Shown in pieces: positions 62,747-64,000 of a stretch of 64,000 bases of DNA. Position 1 is the first letter of the stretch. The number at the start of each line of letters is the position of its first letter. The position numbers were made by a program, and so were the translations under genes. The stretch covers positions 1 through 64,000 of the forward strand of contig DATBQR010000054.1 in assembly GCA_036560705.1 (NCBI GenBank), given 5' to 3'. Origin of the DNA: RBG-16-66-20 sp036560705 (GTDB lineage Bacteria; Pseudomonadota; Gammaproteobacteria; Burkholderiales; SG8-39). A model generated the notes under the pieces. The model was given only the letters and a program-made list of their open reading frames with translations. It was not told the origin of the DNA and searched no databases.

Positions 62747-63739
62747 ATGGCCCGCATCGCGATCGTCACCCCCGCAGGCGCAGGTTCACGCAATGGCAAC
62801 CGCCATACCGCCCAGCGCTGGGCCGGCTTCCTGCGCGCCGCAGGCCACCGCGTGTCGGTCGATACGGAATGGAACGGCAAGCCCTGCGACCTGCTGCTGG
62901 CACTGCACGCGCGCCGCAGCCATCCCTCCGTCCTGAAGTACCGAAAACGATTTCCCGCCGGTCCTCTCGTTGTCGCGCTCACCGGCACCGACCTGTACCG
63001 CGACCTGCCCGCTTCGCGCGAAGCGCAACATTCCCTCCGGCTGGCGGACAGAGTCATCGTCCTGCAGGAAGACGCCCTTCGCTTTTTGAGTCCCGGCATC
63101 CGAAAGAAGGCGCGCGTCGTGTACCAATCCGCCGCGCCGTCCGTGCGCCATGCGCCGCTAACGGGCCGGTTCCGCGTCGCGGTCGTGGGCCATCTGCGAA
63201 AGGAAAAGGATCCCTTTCGCGCCGCGCTCGCGCTGTCCCATGTGAAGCAGGACGTGGAAGTCGTGCAAATCGGCGACGCGCTTTCCCCGGAAATGAAGAC
63301 GGAAGCGCTGAGACTGATGAAACGCGAGCCCCGCTACCACTGGCTGGGGGGCAGGACGCACCGCCAGGCGCTCGGCTGGATCGCACGCAGCCACCTGCTC
63401 GTCGTCAGTTCCGTCATGGAGGGCGGCGCCAACGTCATCAGCGAAGCGGCGCGCATCGGCACGCCGGTGCTGGCGTCGCGCGTATCGGGAAACGTCGGCA
63501 TGCTGGGCCGGAACTACCCCGGCTACTTTCCGCTGTTCGACGGCCGCAGACTCGCAAGTCTGATCGAACGCGCGGCTGCCGGTCCGGAGTTCTATCGAAA
63601 AATTCGGCGTGCGATGGCAGCGAGACGGCCGTTGTTTTCGCCGACGGCGGAGAGCCAGGCGCTGCGCAACGCGCTGCGCGGCCCACTCGATGTTGCGGCC
63701 CGCAGGACGAACAGATCGCCGTTCACTGCCAGCGGATAA
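62747..63739 (+). CDS. senB: selenosugar synthase-like glycosyltransferase SenB
   Basis: A 330-residue GT-B-type glycosyltransferase. The N-terminus IVTPAGAGSRNGNRHTAQRW, VVALTGTDLYRDL and the C-terminal SSVMEGGANVISEAARIGTPVLAS (nucleotide-sugar-binding, with the conserved Glu) are characteristic of the SenB group. SenB uses selenophosphate and a UDP-sugar to form a selenosugar with a C-Se bond. It is head to head with senA, 17 bases between start codons, and its 3' end overlaps the next gene by 17 bases. Confidence 0.88.
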   Translation: MARIAIVTPAGAGSRNGNRHTAQRWAGFLRAAGHRVSVDTEWNGKPCDLLLALHARRSHPSVLKYRKRFPAGPLVVALTGTDLYRDLPASREAQHSLRLADRVIVLQEDALRFLSPGIRKKARVVYQSAAPSVRHAPLTGRFRVAVVGHLRKEKDPFRAALALSHVKQDVEVVQIGDALSPEMKTEALRLMKREPRYHWLGGRTHRQALGWIARSHLLVVSSVMEGGANVISEAARIGTPVLASRVSGNVGMLGRNYPGYFPLFDGRRLASLIERAAAGPEFYRKIRRAMAARRPLFSPTAESQALRNALRGPLDVAARRTNRSPFTASG

Positions 63740-64000
63740 GCAGGCCGGCGCTGCCGCCGAGAGACCGTTCGTCTCTCCTGCTGCCAAGCCCGAAACCATA
63801 GCTCGGTTCGACATACCAGCCGATATTCCTGGCCGGCCAAAACATGAAATCGAGGACGCACTCCGCTCCGAGAGTGGTGCCGCGTTCCTGGCCATCGAGT
63901 TTTCGCGTCACCTGGGGACCGCAACCGACCATGAGTTCGGCCGATTGAGAGAGCGTGAACGGTTTCTTGAATAGGAAACCGATCTCCGTTTCTCTTCGTC
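63723..64000 (-). CDS. partial putative outer-membrane beta-barrel protein
   Basis: The open frame runs off the right edge (92 codons visible, stop at 63723). The visible C-terminal part has alternating aromatic strands (TEIGFLFKKPFTLSQS, GWYVEPSYGFGLG) and ends SAGLLIRWQ, as expected for the last strands of a small outer-membrane barrel. A conserved-looking ELMVGCGPQVTRKL precedes. The 5' end and the signal peptide, if any, lie outside the window. Confidence 0.6.
   Translation of the reverse strand, partial: RRETEIGFLFKKPFTLSQSAELMVGCGPQVTRKLDGQERGTTLGAECVLDFMFWPARNIGWYVEPSYGFGLGSRRDERSLGGSAGLLIRWQ

Overview
The window is gene-dense, very GC-rich DNA (third codon positions mostly G or C) with short gaps, many 4-base start/stop overlaps, GTG/TTG starts and Shine-Dalgarno sequences. 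The protein families (DHA2 exporter, TRAP carriers, glutaryl-CoA dehydrogenase, full Ccm system I, heme A synthase, ModABC/TupABC, tandem YqgE) fit an aerobic betaproteobacterium, probably Burkholderiales or a relative. This placement is inferred from family content; no rRNA, tRNA, CRISPR, insertion sequence or prophage was seen, and no stretch longer than 300 bases lacks a gene.

Layout. 1-8587 (minus): one tight run reading from an orphan xanthine/CO-dehydrogenase-type molybdenum subunit through an anchored HtrA-like protease, MoxR, DUF58, a VWA protein, an NRAMP-like carrier, a GyrI-like protein and a lipoprotein cut by the left edge. 8.6-20.5 kb: universal stress protein, hydroxyacyl-CoA dehydrogenase, thiolase, a TRAP carrier, glutaryl-CoA dehydrogenase, a drug exporter, a VIT protein, a hydrolase and small proteins including two Cys-rich ones. 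20.5-25.7 kb: two exported YqgE paralogues, ClpB behind a sigma-32-type promoter, and EgtB. 25.75-31.5 kb (minus): arsR-arsC-aqpS-(AhpD-like)-arsS running into mobB-moeA-moaD-moaE-crcB. 31.7-39.2 kb: tungstate carrier tupABC, a short ModE-like regulator, molybdate carrier modABC behind a probable ModE box, moaA and fdhD. 39.3-42.5 kb: exported transglutaminase, odd acyl-CoA-dehydrogenase-like protein, MFS carrier. 42.6-53.1 kb (plus): ccmABCDEFGHI, mobA, a second moeA, a cysteine-dioxygenase-like protein, ctaA and a DUF3592 protein. 53.1-60.5 kb: rmuC, a BNR-repeat protein, ybbP/ybbA, tesA, a small lipoprotein and a Spy-like protein. 60.6-63.7 kb: selD, an EgtB-like enzyme and a glycosyltransferase that together match the selenoneine (sen) gene set. 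The right edge cuts an outer-membrane-barrel-like gene.

How it fits together. The common thread is oxyanion and cofactor chemistry. Molybdate and tungstate are imported by ModABC and TupABC; MoaA, MoaD, MoaE, two MoeA, MobA and MobB make and dress the pterin cofactor; FdhD and the orphan Mo-hydroxylase subunit are users. MoaC and MoaB/Mog are not in the window. Arsenate is reduced and arsenite exported (ArsC, AqpS), with an arsenosugar-type branch (ArsS) but no ArsM here. Selenium is activated by SelD and probably built into selenoneine by SenB and SenA; the hercynine-making EgtD is not here. Cytochrome c maturation and heme A synthesis serve respiration.

The most interesting items are the compact sen cluster, the 8.6-kb operon linking a Mo-hydroxylase subunit to a MoxR/VWA pair, the arsenic-to-molybdopterin gene run, the overlapping arsR promoter/operator/start, and recurring -10-like hexamers only a few bases before start codons. 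All functional calls rest on reading motifs and family resemblance by eye; no database search was run.
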